A stretch of 64,000 nt of DNA from Sycobia sp. Sy_11 (GCA_018907035.1 JACCIC010000098.1:818501-882500); one strand, 5' to 3'. Counted from the stretch's first letter, positions 1-12,464 are shown. The notes: generated by a model not told the origin, from the letters alone. Made by a program: numbers and translations.

Positions 1-818
1 ACATATTCTCGGCTAGATAATCGTTGGGCAGTTCACAGTTTCGTGTATTTAGGCCGGGTATCGAGAAGTTTTTACATGGGTTCCTATCTACGATTTTCCG
101 TATACCCGCGCGATTTTCTCGATTAACCTGATACAATAAAAAGGTAAATATGTAGCTAATCGTATTTTTTTTTTATTGCTGTACAGGCTACTCGTCGAAC
201 GGATCATTCTATGTCTTAACCCTCGTTCGAATGTATTTTTCCTAGCATATTGACGACGTGTCTAAACGCATAGTCCCATTTGAAATTAGAATTATTTGCC
301 ATTGAGTGAATTTTGTAAAATATTTTAAGAATGTCCAAAATTATATAGAATATTAAGAGTATTCACATAAATCTACTACAAAAAATAATCTACTTATAGT
401 GTGCTTGAACATAAAAAGATTTCAAATAAATATGAATACTTAGTAACTTACTATAATAAATAACTTGCTTATAATAAATAACTGACAATAACTTACTATT
501 AATAAATTATTATATTCAATTGATATGTTATTTAAAAAATTTCGTTTTATTTTTAATTTCACAATTATACAATAAAAAAAATTATTTAAGAAACAATAAT
601 AATAACTACAAAACTGTAGAACGAATATTCTAATGAATTAATAGTAATAATTGATTTAAGTATTCATATTGATTGATACAAAATCACAACATATATTTTT
701 AAATTACCCTACTGGTCTTGGACGGATGTGAACATTATCGACTGACCACGTTTTTCAAAAAATTATAGTATTTATTTAAATTATAGTATAGTAAAATTAT
801 TATAGTACTAATATAACG
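1..818. other. AT-rich stretch without recognised gene
   Basis: Only short, stop-rich frames on both strands. I see no repeat, RNA gene or coding signal that I can name. Confidence 0.6.
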
Positions 819-1130
819 ACAGTCAGATTATCTTTGTTTATGATCATCCCCGTAGAATCTGAAAAGGTATCGCTATTAAAACAATAAAATAAAAAATTAG
901 ATTTAGTCCTCGAAGATGAATCGGAGCGGTTCGAAACGTCGGGTATTTAAGGTAGATTTAAATATAAGGTGAGGGGCGGGGGGTCAGAATGTCCTTTGCT
1001 AATGTAGCGTACATATAGTTCTCTTTTTTTTGAATTTTAATTGAATTAAATCTTTTTATTTTATTTTTTAGTAGTAATTCCATTTCGGATTCTTTGGGGA
1101 GTGATTGTGAACAGGGACAGTCTGACTGTC
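819..1130 (+). mobile_element. Penelope-like element tail fragment with inverted end boxes
   Basis: Three blocks link this to the Penelope copies at 16.4 and 28.9 kb. Positions 819-863 hold the end box in minus orientation (CAGTCAGATTATC ... GTAGAATCTGAAA). Positions 908-943 hold the GC-rich block ending GGTTCGAAACGTCGGG that sits downstream of the coding region in the other copies. Positions 1084-1130 hold the end box in plus orientation, ending ACAGTCTGACTGTC. No coding sequence remains. The family call is by homology within the window to copies that encode Penelope domains. Confidence 0.6.
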
Positions 1131-1247
1131 ATTACATTAGTATAGTATAATATAAAAATATTTATTAATTCAATGCACAACTGTCAACATAAGTAAAATT
1201 CACATATATCCTAAAAACGATTTACATCATTCAAATTCCGTACTCAC

Positions 1248-1270
1248 GCAAAAGACATTTCTTTGGCCAT
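1248..1270 (-). CDS. possible short first coding exon
   Basis: On the minus strand an ATG at 1270 in a good context (AAAATGGCC) opens seven codons (MAKEMSF plus two bases), followed directly by a consensus donor GTGAGT at 1247-1242. The rest of such a gene would lie left of the window. The segment is very short and could be chance. Confidence 0.15.
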
Positions 1271-2114
1271 TTTAGATACATAAATAATGAAGTTTAAGTT
1301 GTATCGCAGCATGTTTTCTCGTTGTTATTTTATACTGTATCGATTTAAAAAATCATGCTACAGAAGTTTCGTTGAATTTAAAAATAAAATAACTATGGTT
1401 ATTCAATTTTTTTTATTTATTATTATTAAGGCCAGCTTTCATCTTCCGGCGAAAATTGTCTGGCTATTTTCAGTTCTGACAAGAGCCGCCAGAAACGCAT
1501 TATAACTAATCTTCAACGTGCGCGCGCGGGCGGGCGTATAAATTTGTACAGCTCATTATACATTTACATCGTAAATTCTTGTCGCCGTGACAATCGCAAT
1601 AATGTCGACGGCAAATCTTCTACTATCTGTAATTCAAGATTGCCTGTGTACAATATAACTCGTTGGGATCGAATTTTCAACCGTGGCAGGCCACCGCGTA
1701 TCGAAAAGCCGATCGCCATTGGCAGATAAATCGCCATATAACTGTCGCATGGATTTTGGCACGAGCTCTATATATACATATATACAAACATATATATATG
1801 TATACGTATAGCCTGAAAATTATGTAGCGGATCGATCTCGAATTTCTTCCCAAATTTTCTCAAATAAATCGACCAATGCACTTTTATTGCCAATTTGTCA
1901 TTGCGACATTCTTACACGTCTTCGTAAAATTCTTAAAAGGATCATCTCCGCTATTCGTCGCCACTGGCGTCCTCTGCAGCGTCTCGCCGCGGGATTGAAA
2001 TTAAACACGTTGCGATGCCTCCAATAATTGTTTCGGCGAACCCTGAAACTATTATACACGTTGCGTCGCGGCGCTCGCAACCTTGCCAGACGTAAAAACG
2101 CTTTCCCTTTGAGA

Positions 2115-2119
<5 letters not shown>

Positions 2120-2169
<50 letters not shown>
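2120..2169. repeat. (TA)n microsatellite
   Basis: Almost pure TA dinucleotide run of about 50 bp. The Ile-Tyr reading frames across it are artefacts of the repeat. Confidence 0.95.
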
Positions 2170-2172
<3 letters not shown>

Positions 2173-2240
2173 TCTCGTTCCGAGATGATTTTCATGCGCC
2201 ACTGGCGCGCTTTCTACTCGCTTAGCGTTAAAAAATAAAT

Positions 2241-2286
2241 GATAATAATAATAATAATAATAATAATATAATAATAATAATAATAA
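2241..2286. repeat. (ATA)n microsatellite
   Basis: Trinucleotide run of about 15 units with one interruption near its middle. Confidence 0.95.
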
Positions 2287-2625
2287 AGACAGGTTAGGCT
2301 GGGAAGAAGAAGCGAATTATATGGACAATGTAAATTATTGTTTGTTTTCAAATTGGCACAATGAAAGCGTCGTGTATTTATGAAGTCATTGTTATTATTA
2401 AAGACGTGTTACGTATGTATATGAAGAATTGTGTGTGTATGTATATATATGTATACATGAAAAAAGGAGCAGAAATCGGAATAACAGCATGTTCGAAGAG
2501 CCAAATTATGTGTGACGTACATCGTGGGATAAGATTTATTAAACAAGTACAATTGAACGTTATACTTGTCAAGTTGACACTCGTTAACGTTAAAAAAAAA
2601 GATATCTACTCGATCACGCTGCAGA

Positions 2626-2702
2626 GTAATAATAACAACAACAACAAGAACTACTACTATTACTACTACTACTACTACTACTACAATAATAATAACAATA
2701 AT
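2626..2702. repeat. compound trinucleotide repeat (AAT/AAC/ACT)n
   Basis: Adjacent AAC, ACT and AAT runs. Poly-Asn and poly-Tyr frames through it are repeat artefacts. Confidence 0.95.
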
Positions 2703-5255
2703 CATTTCCTTCAGATTTGAGCAGCAATTTAACAAAAATATATGTTAATAATATATGTATAATAAAAATATATGGGAAATTTTAAAAAATATAAATAAAA
2801 TTAAACAAAAAAAAACAGAGAGCGATTCCTTTAACGAGACTCATGTTAGGACACGGCTTGACCGCATTTATCCACTGTTTAAATAACATTGTACGATCGA
2901 ACTGTACGTTATAATGCCTAAATTGTTTATCAGCACCTGATGTAACAATACTCTTGTCTAAAGCTGATTAGATATCGAGCGATACGCGAGCGATATCTCA
3001 TTAACTTGTGCAGTAAAATATTGTCCTAAAATTGAATGAAACGTTATGTATAGACGACCATGATTCTGTATAGCCGGTGGACTTTTAAAATTATTCGACG
3101 CCATTCAAGGACGAAATTTCGTTGTTATTAATTGTGTATAATTAAAAAATACTATTCTACATTTGACATTAAGGGGGGTACGAAAGCAATGAAATCACAT
3201 TGCTTTATGCTTCACGTTTAAAAGGCGCAGCTGTAAGAATGTTAAATTTATATTCTTCATTGTAGGTTTTAATAATGCTAAAAAATTCAAACTGTACATC
3301 TTTACGCATAAGCTATACATATCGTATATTCAAGAGAAATTAATTATTACACATTTGATTTTCTTTCATTTTATACAATTGAGTTAATGTAGCTGTTCGT
3401 AAATATTTAATTCAAGATACATTAATACGGAAATTTTTTTTAGAATTGTTCTTCGTTTTAAAAGGAAACGATTATTTTTCTGAACGAAATTCTATTTTTC
3501 ACAGTTAACGGGCTCTTATTTTCTTGTTTTGTCATTCGATGAAAGAGCAAACGACGGAATATCATCAATGATGCAATTGAAGCGGTAAATAGGCATTTCT
3601 CATTATTTTATATACGTTCGCACTCAGGTCGAAATAAAATAATCATTATCGCATTACGAATTATATACTTAATATATGCTGTGCGTATTATAAAGAAAAA
3701 GAAAAGAGCATATGCCAATATTGAGTGACAAGAAAGTTATTACTCAAAATAAAAGAATGTGTGTAAGTATTTTATTATACCTTAATAAAAGATCAATCGT
3801 TGTTTTCACCTGCAAATAGCCTCCCTCTTCATTTTTGTCCAGTCCGTTTTCAATTAGGGCTTAAACTTAACTTATAAATAGATATAATGATATATTATAA
3901 TGCTCGACAAAAGTGAAAGCACCACCAAGTCAATTACTCAGCTTCACTCTTGGCGTAGTCTATTTTTTTTCATTTTTTTTTTTTTTTATTACGAAAGAAC
4001 GGTTTCAAGTCTTGGCTTTCTGAGCTTTTTTCTATACCGTTAGATTTTTGATTAGTCATAACCCCAAAATTACGTGCCCTTGAAATATCTTCAACGTTAT
4101 AATATTAGCAAAAGTTTCGTAACTCGTGCGCGTCCGAATGATTTTTCTTTTTGCTTTCTAAGTGATTCTCAAGAAAGCGTCGAAAAGTACAATTCCTCTC
4201 ATTAATTCTTTTGTTTTTTTTTTTTACAAAATTTTGAAAAAGCTTTAAAAGAAAACGATCAAAATCATGTTTACCTAATCGCCCTATTTTCACGAAGCCA
4301 TGTAATTTTTTCACCGCTATTTTGTAGAAATTTTTTCAGAAATTCTTCCCTGTGATTTCTCTATCACAAAAAAGAAAAAAAACTGTGCTATGATTTTTCC
4401 TTTAATTCTTATAGCCTTTTTAAGATAAGCGCAGAAAGAAATTTATTCTCTATAGTTAAGGTTTTTATTTGAAAATAATATAAACGGAGATTTACACATA
4501 AATACGTTCGTAGGCAATAGATTATTTAGGAATAATTTTGTTTAAATTTCGATGGAGTGCCCATTAGTGTCGTAATTTAAAGAAAACTTTATATTTATTT
4601 TACCATCATTCGAATCAATTAAAATATTTTGAACGCTTTGCTCGTTATTCATTAATTCGATTATGGGACACATATTTCAATTTGAATTTTTAAATTTTGA
4701 AATGCTATAAATGTTACTTTCAAAAATTATCATAATCGTGGTTGCAAAGCTACTGATTAAATTATATGAGACATTTTTTTATTATCATTGATTCGTGGGT
4801 GAAGCAGTTTAGATTATATATGCGTATTATTTTTCTTTATATCCTTTATACATATATATCTAGGACTAGATCGTATGTTAGCCTTTTTATGAGTCCAACA
4901 GTTGACTATCGAGCGAAACGTATACACAATTGATATTGCTTCCAAGTTACGAAATTGATTTATGTGAATGATAATAGTATTAATTTGTTAGATTTCTTGG
5001 CACATCAGTTTCTATCGTTTTCCAGTGAGATTTAATTTATATCGAAACAATACATCGGAACGTCGATAGATCGATCGCGAACATCAGAAATCTCAAGAAA
5101 CTCTTGGCACAATTCCAAAACAAAACACATTAACAATTTTTTCAGGATCTCAATGCAATGACATGGCAGATCGTCCTCTCTAAGTACAACAATTCGAGAC
5201 ATTTTCAACGTTGTCTGACTTTTGGGATGTAAATTTGCTTCTTACATGAAGCACT

Positions 5256-5298
5256 TTAAGGTATATGCTTGTTCAGCTTCCTCAAACTGGTCGCTCGC
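5256..5298 (-). CDS. candidate terminal exon (f) of an unidentified minus-strand gene
   Basis: The minus strand has a strong polypyrimidine acceptor (TTTATCTTCCTGTCAAG) just above 5298. Read in the phase left by the exon at 5463-5566, the segment gives RRATSLRKLNKHIP and then TAA at 5258-5256. The intron between the two is 164 bp. A second frame is also open here and ends at a GTAAGA donor at 5245, so this could instead be an internal exon. Product not recognised. The support is splice signals and phase, with no homology. Confidence 0.35.
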
Positions 5299-5462
5299 CT
5301 TGACAGGAAGATAAACGATGCAATTTAAAAGCAGACAAGGATCTGACCTGATAAAGAAGCGAGAATAGGGGAAAGAGCATTAAAAGTGGAGTTACTTCCA
5401 TTTCAACCTGTACGTGCAATATGTATGTAATGTTAAATCGTTGTAATTCAATAGCGTGCTAC

Positions 5463-5566
5463 CTGTCCTTTACAGGCACTAATGGTGCTCTAAGGATCTC
5501 TTCGACATTTTCTATGCGATACATCAAAGTTGATCGACGGAGTGAAAAAGTGTGATTTTTAAATTT
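5463..5566 (-). CDS. candidate exon (e) of an unidentified minus-strand gene
   Basis: Thirty-four open codons on the minus strand, including IENVEEILRAPLVPVKD, end at AG followed by GTAGCA (5462-5457). The composition (Glu, Val, Arg, Pro with varied codons) is unlike the stop-rich AT background. The acceptor would be the TAG just above 5566, which is weak because GCAGGAGTAG gives several AG choices, two of them with an in-frame stop. It starts in phase 0, matching the end of the microexon candidate at 8678-8697, and leaves two bases that fit the exon at 5256-5298. Function unknown. Confidence 0.35.
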
Positions 5567-5885
5567 CTACTCCTGCAAAATTTTTACGATTATCTTAATA
5601 TATAATATTCCTGAACTTTGCACTCGCTTTACAAGGAATCGCTTCATAAATAAAGATGACAGACTCGCTGCTTGCAAATTAAAAGTTTAATTTTCACGCC
5701 CAGATTGAATTTGCTTTGATTTTGGATTTTTTTTTCTTTTCCAGAAAGAATGGTCCGCAATGGTCAGCGCCTATACGTTTAAAAAAAAAAGGGCGCATTA
5801 ATGTAAAACTATCGCGCCGTACATGTCCAATAATGTATTATGAATATTCTATGGACTTTGCATGAATAACATTTAATAGATTTTC

Positions 5886-5886
<1 letters not shown>

Positions 5887-5939
<53 letters not shown>
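5887..5939. repeat. (TA)n microsatellite
   Basis: Pure TA run of about 50 bp. Confidence 0.95.
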
Positions 5940-5943
<4 letters not shown>

Positions 5944-6705
5944 TTTTTACAGAGATGGAACAATAGTTTTATTTCATAGCGTCTGGACTAGCTTGCAGTC
6001 TGGTGTGTGAAATATTTTTATACATTTCTATTACTTTGGTAACACAGTACAATATACGATGTTCGATATATGATAACGTCGAAATGCTGTATATATTGGC
6101 GAATTCTAATTAGAACATCAATGTAGGTTAGCCAACGGAGCTCGGAGAAGTCTTTTAAAAATCCTATAATACTATTTTTTAAGCGGTCAAATTTATTTTG
6201 AAATGCATTCTCGAATTGAAATAGTGTAATAATTTTTCCCGCACTTGGGGCGCAAAATACGATTTTCTGCAGCTGTCCAGAGGGAACAAAATACTATTTT
6301 TCCTTCTTCAGGAGGAAAAGTGTTCATGATCTTTTCCCGATCAATCAGAAAGTAGATTTTTACTTTTTCTCCCAGTGGAGGAAAAGTGAATGAATGAAAC
6401 CGTGTAGTTCGGTAGGATTCTCAGTTTTTTGTGCCTGTGTAACATCTGAAATTTACAATCTTTAGACTTATATGCACCACTCGAACTTTTTTTGCACTTT
6501 GAGTTAGGTATTCGAGATTTTAACATAATATAAGGTTTATATTCTATGTGAAATTTATTATAAAAATTTTTATAATGTATATTAAATATTACAAATGATC
6601 TATATCTTTTTTAATTAGTTTTAATTTTAAATTCTATGCTATTAATTTTGTTAAAATTTTATTTTAAGATTAGATTATTAACAAACTTATTTCTATTTAG
6701 AAAAG

Positions 6706-6720
6706 GGGGGCTTCGCCCCC
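6706..6720. repeat. short G/C hairpin
   Basis: GGGGGCTTCGCCCCC forms a six-pair stem with a three-base loop. It is followed by a C-rich tract (TGCACCCCCACCTCCC) in an otherwise AT-rich setting. It may be the end of a degraded transposon; no partner end was found. Confidence 0.5.
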
Positions 6721-8677
6721 TGCACCCCCACCTCCCGATCCTACATCTCTTCTTAATATACCTTATCAATTTCTAAATAAAAGGAAATCATTTAATTTAA
6801 TGTTATGCAATTCAAATAAATTACAGAAATAATCTTAAGAGAAAATCGATAATATTATATTTTTTTCAAATCCAACGAATTACATTTTATGTTAGGGCAG
6901 CCTATTTCGGAGCGAGTATCTTCTGTACCTTTAGCTGTTATACCTGCTCGCTCTATATAAGCATGACTAGCACATGGGGGCGGGGGATTTGACATTGTTT
7001 AATTCTGTGAGTTTACCATTCAATTTTTTGCGCATTTCTTTGAGGAAGCAAAAGTGCCCTCGTATGGGAAAATAGTATGCGACAGACGGGAGCAAAGGCG
7101 TTTTCGGACTCGGGTAATTTGACGCCCTCACTTCGCTCACGCCCATTTTGCTCCCTTGTATCACAATGCTACTATTAACGACTCCATAAAGTTTGTTTCG
7201 ATACAAGGAACCCAATTATAATCCTAACGCAATAGTCGGATGATTCTCGACTTCATTGTCGATTATCTTTTGAATATAACCGGTGCAAGGTTCCATTTTA
7301 TTAGTAATATTTATAGTATCCATTGTACCTTTTCATTTCTGTTTACACCATCGATACAATGATATTGATTGGCCATTATCGCCCTTGCTCTCGATTCAAC
7401 CAGTTAGGTCCAAAAAGCTGAAAATTACAATTTTAATTAAATTCCAATATTCATAATCAAAAATCAAAAATAAAACAAATTTTAACCACCCCAATCTCAC
7501 AGTTGCAACTTTAATATGAATTTTCCGGTTTTCGTGGTTGGTAAAAAATATAGTCAAATACTATTGTGGCATGTTGATTTTTTACCTCGGACATTTACCT
7601 CCCTCCCAACTATTAAGGGTCGACCTTTGTCCCCGTGACAAATAATCCATAGGTTTAAGTTGTCTTAAAACATCCAGTTTCTCCAAACGGCCCCAATATT
7701 ATCTGCTCGTAGTAAGAGATACATTTATTCGACTGCATTATTAGCTATAAGCTCTGGTCTTTAAAAGAAACCAATTTTGTTGATTAGTTCAATGTTTCAT
7801 TGGCATTTCTTCGACGCTCCTCAGGAGCTATTTATTTCAAAATATTATAAGCAACTATCAGAAATTTAATGAGAACTTAGAGAGGAGGATATAGGTGCAT
7901 AGTTCCAGAAAATCTACCGTGCTGTCGTCTGGGATTCGTGTCCTTCGCAGTTTATATTTTTACATTTAAATGGGACACTCATATACAACACGGTGCTTAA
8001 CAATCTGTCTGCTTTCTTTCTTCTTTATTGTATTCTGTATTTCACGTCTTAATATGGGTTTATCTTAAACGGATCATGTCATATATAATACTTCTTTTTT
8101 CCCCCTAGTTTTTTCTCTGTTTAAAATACGAACATTATCCCAATCAAAGCCGGCATTATTTTCAATTCAGTGTTAAAAAATCAGAGATTCTTTATATTTC
8201 CATTTATTTTCACGTTCTTTTATCCTCTCTTTCACTACATATAGCCGCAAATGCCTTACAGGCGATTCTATAAACGACATTAGTACAAAATTCTTTTCTG
8301 TGTTAAACATCTTTGCCCAGTTTTATAAATGTGTAATGTCCATTGGACAGTAAATGAGATTGCACGAATGCTAAAGTTTTTCTTTAAGGTACTGAATCAT
8401 TTTTGAAGAAGAGTTTCGAGAATGGAAGCGCAATTCTCAACTCGTTAATTATAACGCTGTTCTTATTGCGATTATTATTGTTTTTCTATTTATTATAATG
8501 CATATGCTATTTGGTGTTTTTATCGACTTTGGATAATTATTAATACGTAACATTTCTTTAACTATTTTTATACATTGTTTATGACAAGTTTTTTTTAGAT
8601 AAATTTTTGTTCTTCAGTATGGCTAAAGTAATAATAAGTTTTTGAAAACGTACTAAAAAAAGATAATAATTTCTTAC

Positions 8678-8697
8678 CATGTTTGATTCTTGTAATG
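8678..8697 (-). CDS. candidate microexon (d), minus strand
   Basis: A 20-base segment bounded on the minus strand by acceptor-like ACTTTTCAAG and donor GTAAGA. It accepts the single base left by the exon at 12465-12547 and ends in phase 0, which fits the exon at 5463-5566. It would add about seven residues (ALQESNM). On its own it is weak; its value is that the phases close. Confidence 0.2.
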
Positions 8698-8990
8698 CTT
8701 GAAAAGTTAATGCTATTGTTTATGTGCAATTCACGTGCAAATTTTAACTTATTATAATAATTATTAAATTTATCAATTACACTGTATAAATTTTATCTGT
8801 GTATTTTAATAAAAATTATATAATAAAAACTGTTATTTGGTCATTTCGAAACTCTATTCACAATCAATATTTGTAAGGTATGCGATTGAAGTTTTGTGCA
8901 TTTTATAAAATTAACGGTTGAACCAGATCACAAATAAGGCTTATCTATAAATGTCATTGTTTCAACTACTTATTTTAATTCACACTGGAA

Positions 8991-9283
8991 AATTATAACA
9001 ATGGTAGTGAATACAATTCAATGAATCAGATTGTAAGATTTTATCATGGTGTAATGTTTCGATAATAATTTTTGTTGTCCTTAGGGAGAGAAATTTTATT
9101 AGTATATGTCACATGTGCTTATTTTTTTTACAATATCGAATGATCTTGTGACATTTCTAACAAATCCAATTTCTATTTCTATATTCATAAAATATCACTC
9201 CCTAAGAATAATAAAAATTGTTGTCGACAAGCTGCGATTATAATCAGATTCATTGAATCGTACTCATTATCATCGTTACAATT
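8991..9283. repeat. foldback element, two ~100-bp inverted arms
   Basis: The left arm (about 8991-9107) and the right arm (about 9183-9283) are imperfect reverse complements. Shared blocks include ATTCAATGAATC and CTTAGGGAG. The spacer of about 75 bp itself starts and ends with an inverted ATGTCAC/GTGACAT pair. No coding capacity. The type is that of a foldback or MITE-like repeat, which a transcript would fold into a long hairpin. Confidence 0.7.
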
Positions 9284-10957
9284 CTGCTGCGTTAATTATC
9301 CCGCGTGATGAATGCAATGCTATTTACGAATGCTGAAGGTTTGGGCGCGAAAATAGTCCGATAAAATCACATCCCGCTCTTTTAGTTTCCGGGAGAACAC
9401 CATGGCAGCATACTTTTTGTAAAAAATATTATTATAATTAAGTGTATCGGAACGGACATAAGGGGTCAAAATAGTAATTGTCCGACATTTAACAAAAAAA
9501 AAACAACCCTGTCGATGACAATTTTACGTAAATCAATTTGCTATGTCGTTTTCTCCAAAAAGTGGGAGATTATTTTATTGGCGAAATTAGGGAGTTGGCG
9601 ACCAAGGTTCAAGAAATTATTTTTTTGTAACTGTTCTGGATGTCCGATTACGATTCTCTTAATAGAGAAGAAATTTCATTTAAGACTTAAAGTGAATTAA
9701 CGCATTATATTGCTGCATGAATCTTTAAATTTCATTAACTTAAAAATCATGGCCAGTGAAAAAATTCAAATTTTTTGTGTGTCACGTAGCATTTTTTGAA
9801 GAATATTTACGAACGAACTTGAATAAAAATGTATTAAACTAAGCATTATACTTGACCCGTATTTTTCATCGAAATTTTTAATTTCTTTTTCTATTTTCAC
9901 TTTACCCCTTCAGACTCCTTGCATTCTCTTTACTTATTTTTCAATTTTTCAACGTTCGGGGTGTCCTTTCCAAACCCTTGTGTCCGGTACTATTGCACGC
10001 TTAGCACATTACAAAAACTGGGGACCTGATGATAAATAATATTGAACTAAAAGAATCGATCGTTATTATTTTTCAGTATTTCCGTCAGGTTTCACTAACT
10101 AATTTCAAGGACTTATAGAAAAAAAAAGACAATCTTCAAATGGAAGATAATATGTAGAACGAAATTAACTTTTTATGGTATATTTTTATAATGTATATAT
10201 AGACTACGAAACTCATTCAAGTTAATGACAACTGTAATAATGTGCAATATTGTCGCAATTTTGTTGTACCCAATTGTCTATTTAATAAGAATTTTTGTGT
10301 GTGAATGAATTACATATCGGCTATAGTGAAAGTTTGTAATACTTTATTTCTTTACCCAAAATTGGAATATTATAAAAATTCAAAGAATGTTTTGTATGAT
10401 TGATATGTTCGTAGAAATTCGAGGATCATTTGTGATTGCATTTACTCATGGGCTCTTTAACACACTGTTTAAAATTTTTATAGAAGTTTCTGGAACGTAT
10501 GAACATTCACAATCGTTAGCTTGAACTTAATAGATAAAATTTGGAATATTTTTCTATTTTGTTTTTATCTTTCCTAATTTAACTGATATGATTTAACTTG
10601 TTATATAATAACACACAAGATTGATATTAAATGCTTTTCGAGTACTTTTAAACATATTCGAAAAAAGTTTTATATGTGATAAAGCAACAATGTGTGAACG
10701 TCACTTGTTAAAAGTTTTAATGCTTTAATTCATGAAAATTGCAAAAATCAAGAAAATGATCAGGATAATCATAATAGTATGTGTAATAATTCATGAATTC
10801 ATTTTTGTTGTCCGTTGCGCTTGTGAATTCCTGATTGTAAAGTCTCATCTCATTGTTAACAACAATATAAATGATCTCAATTATATATTAAATGGGACCA
10901 TTGGTGGAAGTTTAAGATTCTGATAGAAATTAATAGTGTAAGATTTGTAATAATGTA
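9284..10957. other. AT-rich stretch without recognised gene
   Basis: Nothing nameable. The sixty-codon frames at 9515-9700 and 10732-10923 are AT-driven and match no family I know. Confidence 0.5.
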
Positions 10958-11053
10958 TTAGAAGGCGAACTTAGGTTCCAACCTTTTGTAACGGTAAAAG
11001 GACATTTATGATGGAAAATTGTATACACGTTAGCTTAATCAAAATATTTTCCG

Positions 11054-11377
11054 TCATTTTCTACTACTTTTTCCCGTCTTTATGGCAATATGGCGATACC
11101 AAGGCGATGTCAGTTTCGAGGCGATCCAATCATCCACAAATTTTCGAACGTCTTGAACACATCGGAAATGCGTATCAATGAGGTCGTGCTGCATCGATCT
11201 GAATAGGTGGTAATCAGAAGGCGCTATGTCCGGCGAGTACGTTGCATGCGGCAACACTTCCCATTCGAGCTCCAACAGGGTATTTTTGACGGCTTTTGCA
11301 ACATGTGGCCGAGCATTGCCATGCAAGAGAATGACTTTGCGCCTATTGATTGCGATTGCTGATCTATGCTCGAACAA
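11054..11377 (-). pseudogene. mariner transposase, C-terminal catalytic part
   Basis: Tc1/mariner DDD transposase fragment of 107 residues. YSPDIAPSDYHLF carries the third catalytic Asp. It lies 34 residues after the position of the second, the D34D spacing of true mariners. The second Asp is lost: the usual HDNARPH reads HGNARPH. The enzyme would cut and join the element's inverted ends; this copy cannot. It is separated by a frameshift and stops from the preceding fragment at 11483-11722. Confidence 0.9.
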
Positions 11378-11482
11378 TTACTGTTGCAAATCATTCAGTT
11401 GGCATTTGTATACCTCGGCAGTGATAATTTCATTCGGTTGTAGCACATCCAGCTGGTCCCACCATATGCACAGCAATACCTT

Positions 11483-11722
11483 TTAGCCGTGGATTTTCCG
11501 TTTTAATATCGACGTGGACGATTGGCCTGACTCCACCCATGATTTTTTGAGCTTAGGATTATTATAGTAGATCCACTTTTCGTCACCAGTCACAATATGC
11601 GACAGAAAACTCTTCTTTTTTAGCCTGGCAAGCAAGGACAGTGCGATGTTGTTTCGATTCATAATGGCACTTTCGGTTGAATCCTGTGACATCCACTTTC
11701 CTTCTTTATGAATGTTTCCCAT
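11483..11722 (-). pseudogene. mariner transposase, middle part
   Basis: Seventy-nine residues containing IVTGDEKWIYYNNPKLKKSW, the block around the first catalytic Asp (residue 47 of this frame). The preceding helix-turn-helix sequence continues in the same frame above 11722 beyond the ATG but is cut by stops. Same element as the fragment at 11054-11377. Confidence 0.9.
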
Positions 11723-12464
11723 CGCATGTAAACGTTTGCCAAGTGCTTTGTCACTGACTCCTAGATTATTAGCGAGTTCTTTCTACGTTTGAGCTGAGTT
11801 TTCGTCTAATAATGCTTGCAATTCACTATCTTCAAACTTTTTCGGTTGTTCAGAACGTTCTTTGTCATTAACATAAGTAGATCCACTTCTAAGCCGCTGA
11901 AACTACTCTTTACATGTTGTAAGCGATGGAACTTGCTTGCCATACATTTCTTGAAGCAATCGATAAGTTTCTGCACTTGTTTTCAAATCAAAATAGTGCA
12001 AAAGGACATGTTGAAAAAATTATTCATCACGATTTATTTTTCACTGATCAAAAAATTATAATGTTTACACAAATGATAGCGCCTGTTAACTGAATTTTAT
12101 TGGTAAATGCCAAAACTAAAAAATAAGTACTAGTTCCGACTCATTTGATTTTTCATACTACTTATATGGTCATTTAAACATGAAGGTCGAAAACTAAGTT
12201 CGATTCTTAATATGTAAGTAGTGTAAAATGTAATAATATAAGCTTTATTTATTAATAATAAATCAAGAAAGGTGATGCGATTATCAAAAGGACTTTTCAA
12301 TGCATTAATTTAAATATTGTTATTGATACTGTTGTAATGATGAACCGAGCAATGATCTTTACTTCTTTAACTTAATAAACCGTTCCTCGATATTATTCAT
12401 TTTTAAATATAATTTCAAATTATGTAAATATCAGCAAGGATTAATGCGGAGAGAATCAACTTAC

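Larger units (their letters stand above)
1271..5255. other. AT-rich non-coding stretch with microsatellites
   Basis: No gene is recognised. It contains a slightly GC-richer patch at 1900-2100, simple repeats at 2.1-2.7 kb, and otherwise stop-rich AT sequence. The acceptor-like site TTTTTTCAG at 5136-5144 is followed by 28 open codons on the plus strand ending at 5230, too little to call. Confidence 0.55.
5567..8677. other. AT-rich stretch, mostly featureless
   Basis: Holds the (AT)n run at 5.9 kb and a G-rich hairpin at 6.7 kb. A somewhat GC-richer patch at 6900-7220 has an 82-codon minus frame of no recognisable family. The rest is stop-rich. Confidence 0.5.
10958..12210 (-). mobile_element. 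mariner element, near full length, TA-flanked, inactive
   Basis: Element of 1,253 bp. The left end starts TTAGAAGGCGAACTTAGG and the reverse complement of the right end starts TTAAGAATCGAACTTAGT. About 17 of 20 bases match across CGAACTTAGGTTCCAACCTT and its partner. TA lies directly outside both ends (10956-10957 and 12211-12212), as expected for the target duplication. The minus strand encodes pieces of a mariner transposase: the helix-turn-helix region near 11.7-11.8 kb (SDKALGKRLHAMG), then the catalytic domain. Full-length mariners are about 1.3 kb, so little is missing, but the reading frame is broken. Confidence 0.92.

Noticed and set aside
6967..7215. 82-codon minus ORF in a GC-richer patch
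   Set aside because: No splice context, no family resemblance, and the surrounding sequence looks like a degraded repeat.
9440..9995. Possible MITE with ends CGGACATAAGGGG and, inverted, CGGACACAAGGGT
   Set aside because: The match covers only about 20 bases with several mismatches, no clear target duplication, and nothing inside to support it.
11816..12061. 81-codon plus-strand ORF
   Set aside because: It is the antisense of the mariner N-terminal region.
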